Part shown: positions 26,049 to 34,870 of the stretch, in pieces | How positions within the stretch are numbered: the first letter of the stretch is position 1 | Layout: each line of letters opens with the position of its first letter | Assembly: GCA_014379905.1 (NCBI GenBank) | Contig: JACMKX010000060.1 | Span: 1-40,987, forward strand | From: Ferruginibacter sp. | GTDB lineage: Bacteria; Bacteroidota; Bacteroidia; Chitinophagales; Chitinophagaceae | Length of the DNA: 40,987 bases | Direction: 5' to 3' | The notes under the pieces: generated by a model | What the model was told of the DNA's origin: nothing | The model's database searches: none | Seen by the model: only the letters and a program-made list of their open reading frames with translations | Position numbers and translations under genes: made by a program

Positions 26049-26591
26049 TTATTTTAGTTTAATAACGGGCCTCAGTTTATAGCCCGAAGCTCCTTCATTT
26101 TTTATAGATAATGCTGCATCAAAATCCAGCAACAAAGAATCCAAAGAAGCATTTAATCTTCTATTGACTTTGATCTTCAATCCACTTTCACTCCCGCCCG
26201 GAATGGTGAGCGGATGAACCACACCAAAACTATCTACTACACTGTTGTTGTTGCCAAGTATCAACCTGATCTCTTTTACATAACCAGTGGGCACAGGGCC
26301 TGCGCCTATCAGGGTATCAACACCATTTTGATAACTCAACAAATCATAAATACCGGCAGGGGTAACAAGGTTGTACCAGTTACTATCGGCAATATTCAGG
26401 GTATCATTACCCATTTTTACCCTTACTTCACGCACATCAATATACACCGAATCAAGTTCATCAATCGGGCCGTCGGTAAGATTTACCCTAAGGTTGGTAG
26501 TGCCGGGGGAAGAATTTTCGTCTTTACTACAGGCAACAAATCCTGTTACTGCCAGGGAAAGTACAATGGCTAATAGGTGGTTTCTTTTCAT
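26049..26591 (-). CDS. DUF4382 lipoprotein
   Basis: A 180-residue protein of unknown function. The signal peptide ends in a lipobox with the lipidated cysteine at C21 (TGFVACSKD). The DUF4382 core begins with LRVNLTDGPIDELDSVYIDVREVRVK (about residues 34-58, strand-rich) and includes IYDLLSYQNGVDTLIGAG and YVKEIRLILGNNN. Such proteins are Bacteroidota envelope lipoproteins, probably beta-sandwich in fold. It has its own upstream region with a 10-base inverted repeat (26594-26603 and 26630-26639). It is separated from ilvA by 88 bases without an obvious terminator, so some readthrough from the ilv operon is possible. Confidence 0.85.
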   Translation of the reverse strand: MKRNHLLAIVLSLAVTGFVACSKDENSSPGTTNLRVNLTDGPIDELDSVYIDVREVRVKMGNDTLNIADSNWYNLVTPAGIYDLLSYQNGVDTLIGAGPVPTGYVKEIRLILGNNNSVVDSFGVVHPLTIPGGSESGLKIKVNRRLNASLDSLLLDFDAALSIKNEGASGYKLRPVIKLK

Positions 26592-26679
26592 ATAAGTTGA
26601 TTTTTGCTTTAATTAATAAAATCTGTGCCAAATCAACTTTTTGTGCAAACATTAAATCATCAAGTCTTAGTTATTCTTG

Positions 26680-27966
26680 TCATACAACATATCCAAATAA
26701 AGTATCATTCTTATTCAACTCCGTATAATGGATATTTAATTTAGTCATATTCTTCAGCAATACTCCGTGATCTTCCCTTTTCTTTAATTCGATACCTATC
26801 AATGCAGGCCCGCTTTCCTTATTGGTCTTTTGCATGTATTCAAAACGGGTGATATCATCTGTGGGTCCCAGCACATTATTTACAAATTCTTTCAAAGCGC
26901 CGGGGCGTTGAGCAAAGTTTACGAGAAAATAGTGCTTCAATCCTTCGTATTGTAAACTGCGTTCTTTTATTTCGGGCATGCGGTCAATATCATTGTTACT
27001 ACCACTTATTACGCATACTATATTTTTTCCTTTTATTTGGTCTGCGTATTGTTCCAATACGGCTACGCTCAATGCCCCCGCTGGTTCTACTACGATGGCA
27101 TCTTCATTGTATAGTTGTAAAATGGTGGAACATACTTTTCCTTCTGCCACCAGTTGCATATCATCCAATACTTCTTTACAAATAGGAAAAGTGATATTGC
27201 CTACCCGCCTTACAGCAGCACCATCTACAAACCGGTCTATATTATCCAGTAATACGGGTGCGCCTTTCTTTAGTGCTTCATACATGGAAGGCGCCCCCTC
27301 CGGCTCCACTCCAATAATTTTTGTTTTAGGAGAATAGGTTTTAAAATAACTGCCAACGCCAGCGCACAATCCTCCACCGCCAACAGGCAAAAACAAGTAA
27401 TCAATATCAGATCGATCTTCCAGTATTTCCACCCCAACAGTTCCCTGCCCTTCAATGATGCGCACATCATCAAAGGGCGGGATAAAGATCATGTTGTTTT
27501 CTTCTGTATATTTTTTTGCTGCTGTGGCGCAGTCATCAAACGTATCGCCCACCAGTTTTATTTCGATATTATCGTCACCAAACATTTCCGTCTGCTGTAT
27601 TTTTTGCCTCGGTGTAATCACGGGCATAAATATTACACCTTTTACATTGAGTTTTTTACAACTGTAAGCAACGCCCTGTGCATGGTTTCCGGCGCTGGCA
27701 CACACAACGCCATATGTCATCTGGTTCGCATGCAGGCTGCTCATCATATTATAGGCACCGCGTAATTTGTAGGAGCGCACGATCTGCAGGTCTTCTCTTT
27801 TGAGATAAACATTACAATTAAATTTTTTTGAAAGATTTAGATTGTAACTCAGTTGAGTTCTGTTCACTACGTTTCGCAAGCGGACTTGTGCCGACACAAA
27901 ATTCAAACCACCAGCATTTGCAGCAGTAGTTTGAATAAGTGTAGTGTGCAATAAATTTTCTTCCAT
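26680..27966 (-). CDS. ilvA: threonine ammonia-lyase (threonine deaminase)
   Basis: PLP enzyme converting L-threonine to 2-oxobutanoate and ammonia, the entry to isoleucine. I start at the ATG at 27966 (MEENLLH); a TTG five codons upstream is less likely. The 428-residue product has the PLP lysine K67 in SYKLRGAYN, the glycine loop PVGGGGLCAGVG near residue 190 and a C-terminal ACT-like domain of about 90 residues starting near KHYFLVNFAQRPGALKEF. That single-domain form suggests isoleucine feedback control. It is the last gene of the ilv operon, 19 bases after ilvC. Confidence 0.95.
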   Translation of the reverse strand: MEENLLHTTLIQTTAANAGGLNFVSAQVRLRNVVNRTQLSYNLNLSKKFNCNVYLKREDLQIVRSYKLRGAYNMMSSLHANQMTYGVVCASAGNHAQGVAYSCKKLNVKGVIFMPVITPRQKIQQTEMFGDDNIEIKLVGDTFDDCATAAKKYTEENNMIFIPPFDDVRIIEGQGTVGVEILEDRSDIDYLFLPVGGGGLCAGVGSYFKTYSPKTKIIGVEPEGAPSMYEALKKGAPVLLDNIDRFVDGAAVRRVGNITFPICKEVLDDMQLVAEGKVCSTILQLYNEDAIVVEPAGALSVAVLEQYADQIKGKNIVCVISGSNNDIDRMPEIKERSLQYEGLKHYFLVNFAQRPGALKEFVNNVLGPTDDITRFEYMQKTNKESGPALIGIELKKREDHGVLLKNMTKLNIHYTELNKNDTLFGYVV

Positions 27967-27985
27967 TGTATAGCGGATCAAATAA

Positions 27986-29074
27986 TTATACCAACTGTGC
28001 CTTTACAGGAATTTCTGCTTCTTTCTTCGGTTGATTTTCGGGGCGGAGGCTTCTTACTGTTTTGCCCGCCTGCCACAATTCGCTTTCTCTTAATTCTTTT
28101 AATTCTTCTTCCAGTTTTTCCCTGTAATCAGCCTTGCTGTTGCTTTCTATTGATTTTGCTGCCTCTTTACCTTCGGCAACACTTTCATACAGTTCTTTAA
28201 ATACAGGTGCAGTTGCATCACGGAATTTTTTCCACCAGTCCAGGGCACCACGTTGTGCTGTGGTTGAGCAGTTTGCATACATCCAGTCCATACCATTTTC
28301 TGCTACCAGTGGCATCAGTGATTGTGTGAGTTCTTCTACTGTTTCATTGAAAGCTTCAGAAGGTGAATGTCCTTTTGAACGCAACACATCAAATTGAGCT
28401 GCAAAAATTCCCTGTATGGCTCCCATCAGTGTTCCCCTTTCGCCGGTAAGGTCTGAGTATACTTCTTTCTTAAAATTGGTTTCAAACAAATAACCGGAGC
28501 CTATTGCAATACCCAGGGATACTACTCTTTCAAAAGCTTTGCCTGTTGCATCCTGGAAAATGGCATAAGAGCTATTTAATCCACGGCCCTGCAAAAACAT
28601 TCTCCGTAATGATGTCCCGCTTCCTTTCGGCGCCACTAAAAACACATCCACATCTTCAGGTGGAATTATGCCCGTCTGCTCCTTATAAGTAATACCAAAG
28701 CCATGAGAGAAATACAATGCTTTGCCGGGGGTTAAATGTTTTTTTACGGTGGGCCACATGGCTATTTGTGCAGCATCGCTCAACAGGTAACAAATGATCG
28801 TTCCTTTTTCCAGGGCTTCCTCTATTTCAAATAATGTTTCGCCTTCTACAAAACCATCCCGAACCGCTTTATCCCAGCTTTTAGAATTTTTTCTTTGTCC
28901 TACAATTACATTGATCCCATTTTCTTTCTGGTTCAATGCCTGGCCCGGGCCCTGTACACCATAACCAATAACCGCCACCACTTCATCTTTCAGCACCTGC
29001 TGTGCTTTTGATAACGGAAATTCATCTCTTGTAACTACGTTTTCTTCTGTACCTGCAAAATTTAATGTTGCCAT
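27986..29074 (-). CDS. ilvC: ketol-acid reductoisomerase
   Basis: Converts 2-acetolactate and 2-aceto-2-hydroxybutanoate to the 2,3-dihydroxy acids with NADPH and Mg2+. The 362-residue product has the nucleotide motif VIGYGVQGPG at residues 35-44, followed by QRKNSKSW, whose Arg, Lys and Ser residues suit NADPH. Metal-site text such as DLTGERGTLMGAIQGIFAAQ and the ANCSTTAQRGALDW segment are present. The N-terminal section before residue 15 is short and variable. It lies 164 bases after ilvN. Confidence 0.97.
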   Translation of the reverse strand: MATLNFAGTEENVVTRDEFPLSKAQQVLKDEVVAVIGYGVQGPGQALNQKENGINVIVGQRKNSKSWDKAVRDGFVEGETLFEIEEALEKGTIICYLLSDAAQIAMWPTVKKHLTPGKALYFSHGFGITYKEQTGIIPPEDVDVFLVAPKGSGTSLRRMFLQGRGLNSSYAIFQDATGKAFERVVSLGIAIGSGYLFETNFKKEVYSDLTGERGTLMGAIQGIFAAQFDVLRSKGHSPSEAFNETVEELTQSLMPLVAENGMDWMYANCSTTAQRGALDWWKKFRDATAPVFKELYESVAEGKEAAKSIESNSKADYREKLEEELKELRESELWQAGKTVRSLRPENQPKKEAEIPVKAQLV

Positions 29075-29238
29075 GATTGTGATTTTTTAAATTTATATTT
29101 TTTATTGATTAACAAGCGACCGTAACTGTATCCGACATCGTTGTGTCACTCACTTTTACTATTTGTTCTTTATTCAGCCCTTCCAAATTGCTACTATCTT
29201 ATAACCATTACCCACTTACCACTCGCTACTTACCCTCC

Positions 29239-29886
29239 TCACATCGTAAATACTTCCTCCTGCTGATTTAAAAATCCGTTCTCTACCAGTTCATCTCCCG
29301 GCGCTGAGGATTCATACGTTTTTAATTTTTCGTGAAAACCGCTGCTGTCTTTAATGATTGCTATCCTGGCACTTCTCACAAACTCTATCATACCATAAGG
29401 CTCCAGTGCTTTTATCAAACCGTCTGTTTCTTCCCTGTGACCGGTGGTTTCAAACACAGTATAATCTTTGCGGATCACTACTGCCCTTGCACCATACTCC
29501 CGTAATAGTCTTTCCACTTTTACCTTTTCGGCTATTTCATCTGTGGGCACTTTATAAAGGGCCATTTCCTGCCATACTATTTCATCTTCGGTATTGTAAA
29601 ATGCTTTTAATACATCTACCTGTTTTTCTATCTGGCGGCAAAGTTTGCGTACCACCTCTTCTGTTTCATTGATCACGATCGTAAAGCGATGAACACTTTC
29701 AACCTCTGTTGGCGAAGTATTAAGGCTGTCCACATTAATTTTCCTGCGGGAAAAAATAATGGCGATCCTGTTCAATAAACCAACCTGGTTTTCTGTATAA
29801 ACAGTGATCGTGTATTCAGGCCTCAACCCAGCCCTCTCCAGAGAAGAGAGAGAATGGACCGTAGCTTTTATTTTGTCTTCACTCAT
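29239..29886 (-). CDS. ilvN: acetolactate synthase small (regulatory) subunit
   Basis: Regulatory subunit of acetohydroxyacid synthase, carrying the valine-binding ACT domain. I start at the ATG at 29886; an upstream TTG adds six residues. The 215-residue product has its ACT domain at about residues 24-95 (ITVYTENQVGLLNRIAIIF, then FTIVINETEEVVRKLCRQIEK) and a C-terminal ALS-type domain (FETTGHREETDGLIKALEPYG). The gap to ilvB (29887-29978) holds a GC-rich dispersed repeat fragment (about 29935-29967). Confidence 0.94.
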   Translation of the reverse strand: MSEDKIKATVHSLSSLERAGLRPEYTITVYTENQVGLLNRIAIIFSRRKINVDSLNTSPTEVESVHRFTIVINETEEVVRKLCRQIEKQVDVLKAFYNTEDEIVWQEMALYKVPTDEIAEKVKVERLLREYGARAVVIRKDYTVFETTGHREETDGLIKALEPYGMIEFVRSARIAIIKDSSGFHEKLKTYESSAPGDELVENGFLNQQEEVFTM

Positions 29887-29978
29887 AAAATAATATTTAT
29901 TCAAAAATGCAAATCTTCGCTGCCGTCTTCTCCATATCCTCCCCTTTGGGGTAGATAGAGGGGGGCTTGGGCTTGTTC

Positions 29979-31742
29979 TTACTTCAACCTGATCTCACTT
30001 ACACTACATCCCTGCGGCACCATCGGGAATACATTGTTTTCTTTACCCACCATTACTTCGAGCAAATAAGAACCTTTGTGATCCACCATTGTTTTTACAG
30101 CATCTTTCAATCCTGGTCTCCCGCTGATCTTTTTTCCGGCAATGCCGTAAGCTTCTGCCACTTTCACAAAATCCGGGCTTTGAATATTGGTGAAGGAATA
30201 CCTCTTCTCCATGAACAACTCCTGCCACTGGCGAACCATTCCAAGAAACTGGTTGTTAAGGATCATGATCTTTACATCCACGCCGGTTTGCATGATGGTG
30301 CCCAGTTCCTGGATGGTCATTTGTATGCCGCCATCACCAATGATGGCAACCACCGTTTTATCGGGTGCGCCAAATTTTGCACCAATGGCTGCAGGCAGGG
30401 CAAAACCCATGGTACCTAAACCACCACTGGTTACATTGCTTTTGCTGTTATTATATTTTGCATAGCGGCAGGCTACCATCTGGTGTTGGCCAACATCGGT
30501 TACAATAATGGCATTGCCCCCGGTAAGTTCGTTGAGTGTTTTGATCACTTCACCCATGGTTAATTCATCCGAGGTTGGATTTAGTTCCGGCGTTATGCAG
30601 GTGGCAGCTTCTTCCTTTGCATGGTCAGCAAATTTTTGCAACCATTCGCTGTTATCTTTTTTGTTGAGCAAGGCTGTGAGCATCGGTAATGTTTCTTTGC
30701 AATCGCCCCATACAGGTACAGTTGCTTTTACGTTTTTATCAATTTCCGAAGGATCAATATCAAGATGAATCACTTTTGCCTGCTTTGCATATTTATCTAA
30801 ACGCCCGGTTACCCTGTCGTCAAAGCGCATTCCTACTGCTATCAATACATCGCAGTCATTGGTCAACACATTGGGTCCGTAATTTCCATGCATACCCAAC
30901 ATACCCACGCCCAGCGGGTGATGTGTAGGAATGGCGCTCATTCCCATAATGGTCCAGGCTGCCGGTAGATTCCCTTTTTCAATAAATGCTGCAAATTCTT
31001 TTTCGGCTTTACCCAAAATAATTCCCTGGCCAAATATTACAAAAGGCTTTTTTGCTTCATTGATAAGTTTTGCGGCTTCTTCTACATATTCTTTTCTCAC
31101 AATCGGTTTTGGGCGATAGCTCCTGATGTGCGTGCATTTTGTATATCCCTTATAATCGAATAATTGTAATTGGGCATTCTTCGTGATGTCGATCAACACT
31201 GGGCCGGGACGGCCACTTCCGGCAATGTAAAAGGCTTTTGCCAGCACAGAAGAAATTTCATTGGCATCAGTGACCTGGTAATTCCATTTGGTAACGGGCG
31301 TAGTAATGTTGATCACATCTGTTTCCTGGAAGGCATCAGTGCCCAGCAAATGTGCGAATACCTGGCCGGTGATGCACACCAGGGGCGTGCTGTCGATCAT
31401 AGCATCTGCTAATCCTGTCACTAAATTAGTAGCGCCAGGTCCGCTGGTAGCAAACACCACGCCTGTGCGGCCACTGGCTCTTGCAAAACCCTGTGCTGCG
31501 TGTATGCCTCCCTGTTCGTGTCGTACAAGAATATGATTAAGCTTCGCATCGTAATCATACAGCGCATCATAGATAGGCATAATGGCGCCACCGGGATAAC
31601 CAAAAATGGTTTCCACATCTTCGGCTATCAATGCTTCCAGTACGGCTACAGAACCGGAGACGGCCCCATCAATCCCACAAGGGGGAAGCGTAGACACATC
31701 TTCTTTAATTTCAGGCTTGATCAATTCTTTTACTTCTGCCAT
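29979..31742 (-). CDS. ilvB: acetolactate synthase large (catalytic) subunit
   Basis: Thiamine-diphosphate enzyme condensing pyruvate with pyruvate or 2-oxobutanoate. The 587-residue product shows the catalytic glutamate E76 in RHEQGGIHAAQGFARASG, the FAD-binding middle domain (MLGMHGNYGPNVLTNDCDVLIAVG), and the C-terminal TPP/Mg motif GDGGIQM followed by LNNQFLGMVRQWQ. Length is normal. It sits 71 bases after ilvD and precedes ilvN. Confidence 0.97.
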   Translation of the reverse strand: MAEVKELIKPEIKEDVSTLPPCGIDGAVSGSVAVLEALIAEDVETIFGYPGGAIMPIYDALYDYDAKLNHILVRHEQGGIHAAQGFARASGRTGVVFATSGPGATNLVTGLADAMIDSTPLVCITGQVFAHLLGTDAFQETDVINITTPVTKWNYQVTDANEISSVLAKAFYIAGSGRPGPVLIDITKNAQLQLFDYKGYTKCTHIRSYRPKPIVRKEYVEEAAKLINEAKKPFVIFGQGIILGKAEKEFAAFIEKGNLPAAWTIMGMSAIPTHHPLGVGMLGMHGNYGPNVLTNDCDVLIAVGMRFDDRVTGRLDKYAKQAKVIHLDIDPSEIDKNVKATVPVWGDCKETLPMLTALLNKKDNSEWLQKFADHAKEEAATCITPELNPTSDELTMGEVIKTLNELTGGNAIIVTDVGQHQMVACRYAKYNNSKSNVTSGGLGTMGFALPAAIGAKFGAPDKTVVAIIGDGGIQMTIQELGTIMQTGVDVKIMILNNQFLGMVRQWQELFMEKRYSFTNIQSPDFVKVAEAYGIAGKKISGRPGLKDAVKTMVDHKGSYLLEVMVGKENNVFPMVPQGCSVSEIRLK

Positions 31743-31813
31743 AAAAACTAATTTAGTTTTTGATGTAATAATAGTCTTTCAAAATAGTTGGCCTTTAACA
31801 GCTCCCTGGGGAT

Positions 31814-33505
31814 TTAAGGGGCTTCATCCGTAACACAACCTTCACTCGCATCCTTCACACATTGTGCATATTTAAACAATACTCCCTTTGTTGCTTTTAA
31901 TGCAGGCCTTGTCCATCGTTGTTTTCTTTGAGCAATAATTTCCGCCGACACTTTTAAATTGAGCGTATTATTTACAGCATCAATTTCAATGATGTCATTG
32001 TCTTGCACCAGCCCGATCAATCCACCATCAAATGCTTCGGGTGTGATGTGGCCTACAACAAAACCATGCGTGCCACCACTAAACCTTCCATCAGTTATCA
32101 GTGCTACAGACTTGCCCAAACCTGCGCCAATAATGGCTCCTGTGGGTTTTAACATTTCGGGCATGCCCGGTGCCCCCCTTGGGCCTATGTATCTTATTAC
32201 CACCACATCTCCTTCTTTTACCTTACCGCCCGATATACCTTCGATCAGGGCTTTTTCATCATTGAATACCCTGGCGGTTCCTTCAAATTTCTCTCCCTCC
32301 TTACCACTGATCTTTGCTACACTTCCTTTTTCGGCCAGGTTGCCATACAATATCTGTAAATGCCCTGTTGCTTTTAATGGCGTTTCAAGGGGCATAATTA
32401 TTTGTTGCTTTTCAAAATCAAGATCCTGGGCAGCTGATAAATTTTCTGCAACAGTTTTTCCTGTTACTGTAAGGCAATCGCCGTGTAGTAAATTATTTTT
32501 CCATAAATATTTCATCACTGCCGGCACACCGCCATGTTGGTGCAGGTCTTCCATTAGATATTTGCCGGAAGGTTTAAAATCTGCCAGCACCGGAATTTTA
32601 TTGCTGATGGTTTGAAAATCGTCCTGCGACAATGCTACATCCACCGATTTTGCCATGGCGATCAAATGCAATACAGCATTCGTGCTTCCTCCCAATACCA
32701 TAATAACGGTGATGGCATTTTCAAATGCTTTTTTCGTCATGATATCTTTGGGTGTAATATTTCTTTCCAGTAATATTTTTATTGCCCCTCCAACCGCATC
32801 ACATTCCTGTTGTTTCTCTATACTTAATGCAGGGTTGGAAGAAGAATTAGGCAAACTCATACCCAATGCCTCGATAGCAGAAGCCATGGTGTTGGCTGTG
32901 TACATTCCGCCGCAGGCACCGGCGCCGGGACAAGCATGCTGAACAATTCCTTTAAAATCTGCTTCACTTAAATTGCCGGCTATCTTCTGTCCCAGGGCTT
33001 CAAATGCACTAACAATGTTCAGGTCTTCTCCTTTATAATGGCCTGGTGCAATGGTTCCGCCATACAACATAATAGAAGGACGATTTAATCTTCCCATTGC
33101 CATGATGGCACCGGGCATATTTTTATCACATCCGGGAATGGCAATGAGTCCATCGTAGTATTGTGCACCGGCATTTGTTTCAATGCTATCTGCAATTACA
33201 TCCCGGCTTACCAGGCTATAGCGCATTCCGTCTGTACCCATGCTTATGCCATCGCTTACGCCAATGGTGTAAAAACGCAGGCCTAATAAACCTTCCGTTT
33301 CATTCACAGCTTTGCGAACGGTTGTTGCCAAATCATTTAAATGCATATTACAAGGATTACCATCCCAGCCCATACTTACAATACCCACCTGGGCTTTATC
33401 AAAATCTTCCTCTTTAAATCCTATCCCATAATACATTGCCTGCGCCGCAGGTTGGGTAGGATCCTGGGTAAGTGTTTTGCTATATCTATTTAGTTCATGA
33501 TTCAT
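31814..33505 (-). CDS. ilvD: dihydroxy-acid dehydratase
   Basis: Fe-S enzyme that dehydrates 2,3-dihydroxy acids to 2-oxo acids in valine and isoleucine synthesis. The 563-residue product has the signature [20 protein letters not shown], the second cysteine motif [17 protein letters not shown] and the C-terminal [18 protein letters not shown]. These cysteines are the cluster ligands expected in the IlvD/Edd family. It follows ilvE by 36 bases. Confidence 0.97.
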   Translation of the reverse strand: MNHELNRYSKTLTQDPTQPAAQAMYYGIGFKEEDFDKAQVGIVSMGWDGNPCNMHLNDLATTVRKAVNETEGLLGLRFYTIGVSDGISMGTDGMRYSLVSRDVIADSIETNAGAQYYDGLIAIPGCDKNMPGAIMAMGRLNRPSIMLYGGTIAPGHYKGEDLNIVSAFEALGQKIAGNLSEADFKGIVQHACPGAGACGGMYTANTMASAIEALGMSLPNSSSNPALSIEKQQECDAVGGAIKILLERNITPKDIMTKKAFENAITVIMVLGGSTNAVLHLIAMAKSVDVALSQDDFQTISNKIPVLADFKPSGKYLMEDLHQHGGVPAVMKYLWKNNLLHGDCLTVTGKTVAENLSAAQDLDFEKQQIIMPLETPLKATGHLQILYGNLAEKGSVAKISGKEGEKFEGTARVFNDEKALIEGISGGKVKEGDVVVIRYIGPRGAPGMPEMLKPTGAIIGAGLGKSVALITDGRFSGGTHGFVVGHITPEAFDGGLIGLVQDNDIIEIDAVNNTLNLKVSAEIIAQRKQRWTRPALKATKGVLFKYAQCVKDASEGCVTDEAP

Positions 33506-33541
33506 ACCTGATGGTTCATAGTTTAATGATCGGGCTAACTT

Positions 33542-34519
33542 TTATACCAGTTCTTGTTTTAAGAGATAAGGTTGTTCCAGCACTTTTAATTTATATGCCT
33601 GTTGAATAATGTGACTCAATGAATCTTCCCAATTCTTTTTAAATGGCACATCGTCCAGTGACTCTAATGCAACCACTTCTGCAGCAGTGCCGCAAAAAAA
33701 ACCCGCATCTGCTCCGCGCATTTCTTCCGGTTTAAATAATTTTTCTTCTATGGCAATAGTCAATTCATTGCATATTTCAATTACTGTTGCCCTGGTAATA
33801 CCAGGAAGGATATTTCCTTTAGGTGCCGTAAACAGAACGCCGTTATTTTCATAAAAAATATTGGCACCCGAACTCTCTGCTACATAACCATTGCAATCCA
33901 GTACCAGGGCTTCATCGAAGCCATTATCTTTTGCCTCCTGGCAGGCAAGGATGGAGTTTACATAATGGCCACTTACTTTCGCTTCCACATGAAACGCATC
34001 CGCATTCGGCCGGCGATAAGTGGATGTCTGGATTCTCATCTTATTACTCATGTAGCCGTTTGTCCATTCCCAGCATTCAATGGCCAGGTAAGTTTCCTTT
34101 CCTTTCGACAAAGCCATATTGGGAGAACATAAAACAATGGGGCGTACATAAGCATCTGTGAAATTATTCTGCTTCAATGTTTCGTATGTCAGTTCAACCA
34201 TTTGTTGGGTGGAATAATTGAAAGGCATTTTCATTACCGCGGCAGAATTTCTCAAACGATCGTAGTGCTCTTTTCCTTTAAACATTTTTGTACCCCCGTT
34301 TACAGGGTACGAACGAATGCCTTCAAACACAGCGTAGCCGTAATGTAACGACTGGCTATACAGGTCTGTCTTAGCTTCCGAAGCCTTTACAAACTCATTG
34401 TTGTAATAAATAATTGTGTCGTTGTTGTAATAGCCCCCCTGCCCCCCAGAGGGGGTTTTTGGAGTTTCTTTCTTTGAAACTTCTTCCTGCATATTTTCTT
34501 TTTTATTCTTCTCCATCAT
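33542..34519 (-). CDS. ilvE: branched-chain amino acid aminotransferase
   Basis: Fold-type IV PLP aminotransferase, last step for Ile, Val and Leu. The core begins at about NNDTIIYYNNEFVKASEAKTD and contains LHYGYAVFEGIRSY, the PLP lysine in EAKVSGHYVNS and LPGITRATVIEI. Upstream of the core is an unusual extension (MEKNKKENMQEEVSKKETPK, then PSGGQGGYY). I use the first ATG, 34519; ATGs at 34516 and 34492 are alternatives. The extension's TPSGGQGG part is encoded by a GC-rich repeat (34434-34471). It is the first gene after the attenuator, with its start about 60 bases beyond the terminator. Confidence 0.93.
   Translation of the reverse strand: MMEKNKKENMQEEVSKKETPKTPSGGQGGYYNNDTIIYYNNEFVKASEAKTDLYSQSLHYGYAVFEGIRSYPVNGGTKMFKGKEHYDRLRNSAAVMKMPFNYSTQQMVELTYETLKQNNFTDAYVRPIVLCSPNMALSKGKETYLAIECWEWTNGYMSNKMRIQTSTYRRPNADAFHVEAKVSGHYVNSILACQEAKDNGFDEALVLDCNGYVAESSGANIFYENNGVLFTAPKGNILPGITRATVIEICNELTIAIEEKLFKPEEMRGADAGFFCGTAAEVVALESLDDVPFKKNWEDSLSHIIQQAYKLKVLEQPYLLKQELV
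34434..34471 (-). repeat. GC-rich dispersed repeat fragment inside the ilvE start region
   Basis: The minus strand carries ACCCCCTCTGGGGGGCAGGG followed by more G, flanked by A+T-rich sequence. Similar C/G-run palindromic fragments lie at 34543-34572 (GGCCCTCCAGGGAGGGGCTT) and 29935-29967 in the same operon. Such elements are usually intergenic in Bacteroidota; here it is in frame and translated. Confidence 0.65.
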
Positions 34520-34578
34520 AATCAACTTCAATTTAAAGGTTCTTAAGCCCCTCCCTGGAGGGCCTGGAGCGGCCGCAT

Positions 34579-34610
34579 AAAAAAACCCGCCTTTTTTGGA
34601 GGCGGGTTTT
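34579..34610 (-). terminator. attenuator terminator before ilvE
   Basis: Minus strand AAAACCCGCC (34610-34601), loop TCCAAAAAA (34600-34592), GGCGGGTTTT (34591-34582) then more T residues. It forms a 10-base-pair stem with a T run. It begins 19 bases after the Ile-rich leader ORF and ends about 60 bases before ilvE, so it would stop ilv transcription unless prevented. Its 5' arm (34608-34598) can pair instead with the leader segment GGAGGAGGT (34649-34641). Confidence 0.9.
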
Positions 34611-34628
34611 GTATTTTTTAATTTTACT

Positions 34629-34727
34629 TTATATACAAGAACCTCCTCCAGTTGTTACGGGAATAATAATAATCACCACAATAATTATCGTAGCAGCAAT
34701 GATTCTATTTATATTATTCTTCAACAT
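34629..34727 (-). CDS. ilv operon leader peptide (Ile/Val-rich, attenuation)
   Basis: A 32-codon ORF too short for standard gene finding. It starts at the ATG 34727 and ends with TAA 34631-34629. Eleven codons are Ile (6, 9, 10, 14-16, 19-22, 32), three Val (17, 18, 24) and three Thr (13, 25, 26). The centre reads IIIVVIIIIP, then VTTGGGSCI. In E. coli, ilvL has a VVVIIIPP run and thrL ends TTGNGAG, so the form is alike. The control codons I19-I22 lie 12 bases upstream of the GGA-GGA-GGT codons that can pair with the terminator's 5' arm. Role and mechanism are inferred from the sequence, not tested. Confidence 0.88.
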   Translation of the reverse strand: MLKNNINRIIAATIIIVVIIIIPVTTGGGSCI

Positions 34728-34730
34728 GGA

Positions 34731-34758
34731 GGATGTATGTTTTAGTAAATATACATCC
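34731..34758. promoter_or_regulatory. inverted repeat directly upstream of the ilv leader peptide
   Basis: GGATGTAT (34731-34738) and ATACATCC (34751-34758) form an 8-base inverted repeat with a 12-base loop, ending 3 bases before the leader ATG on the minus strand. It may be an operator or a 5' UTR hairpin. The loop region includes TATATTTA, a near-match to the -7 box, but no matching -33 box was found. Confidence 0.4.
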
Positions 34759-34870
34759 GCCGTTTCAATAAAAAGAACTCAGCAAGCATTTTTTTTATCC
34801 CCGGCCGCAAGGGCGCCTTAGATCTTAATTTTTGTGGGACTTTCATTTTTATAGTGAACCTCCCGGGGAG

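Noticed and set aside
31959..32942. Long plus-strand ORFs across ilvD (218 and 95 codons)
   Set aside because: They are shadow frames of a well-conserved gene and show no family signature.
34609..34821. Plus-strand ORF of 70 codons with an Ile-rich hydrophobic stretch
   Set aside because: It is the antisense of the Ile-rich leader and of the terminator region. ATT/AAT codon symmetry makes both strands hydrophobic. The minus-strand reading explains position, stop and terminator far better.
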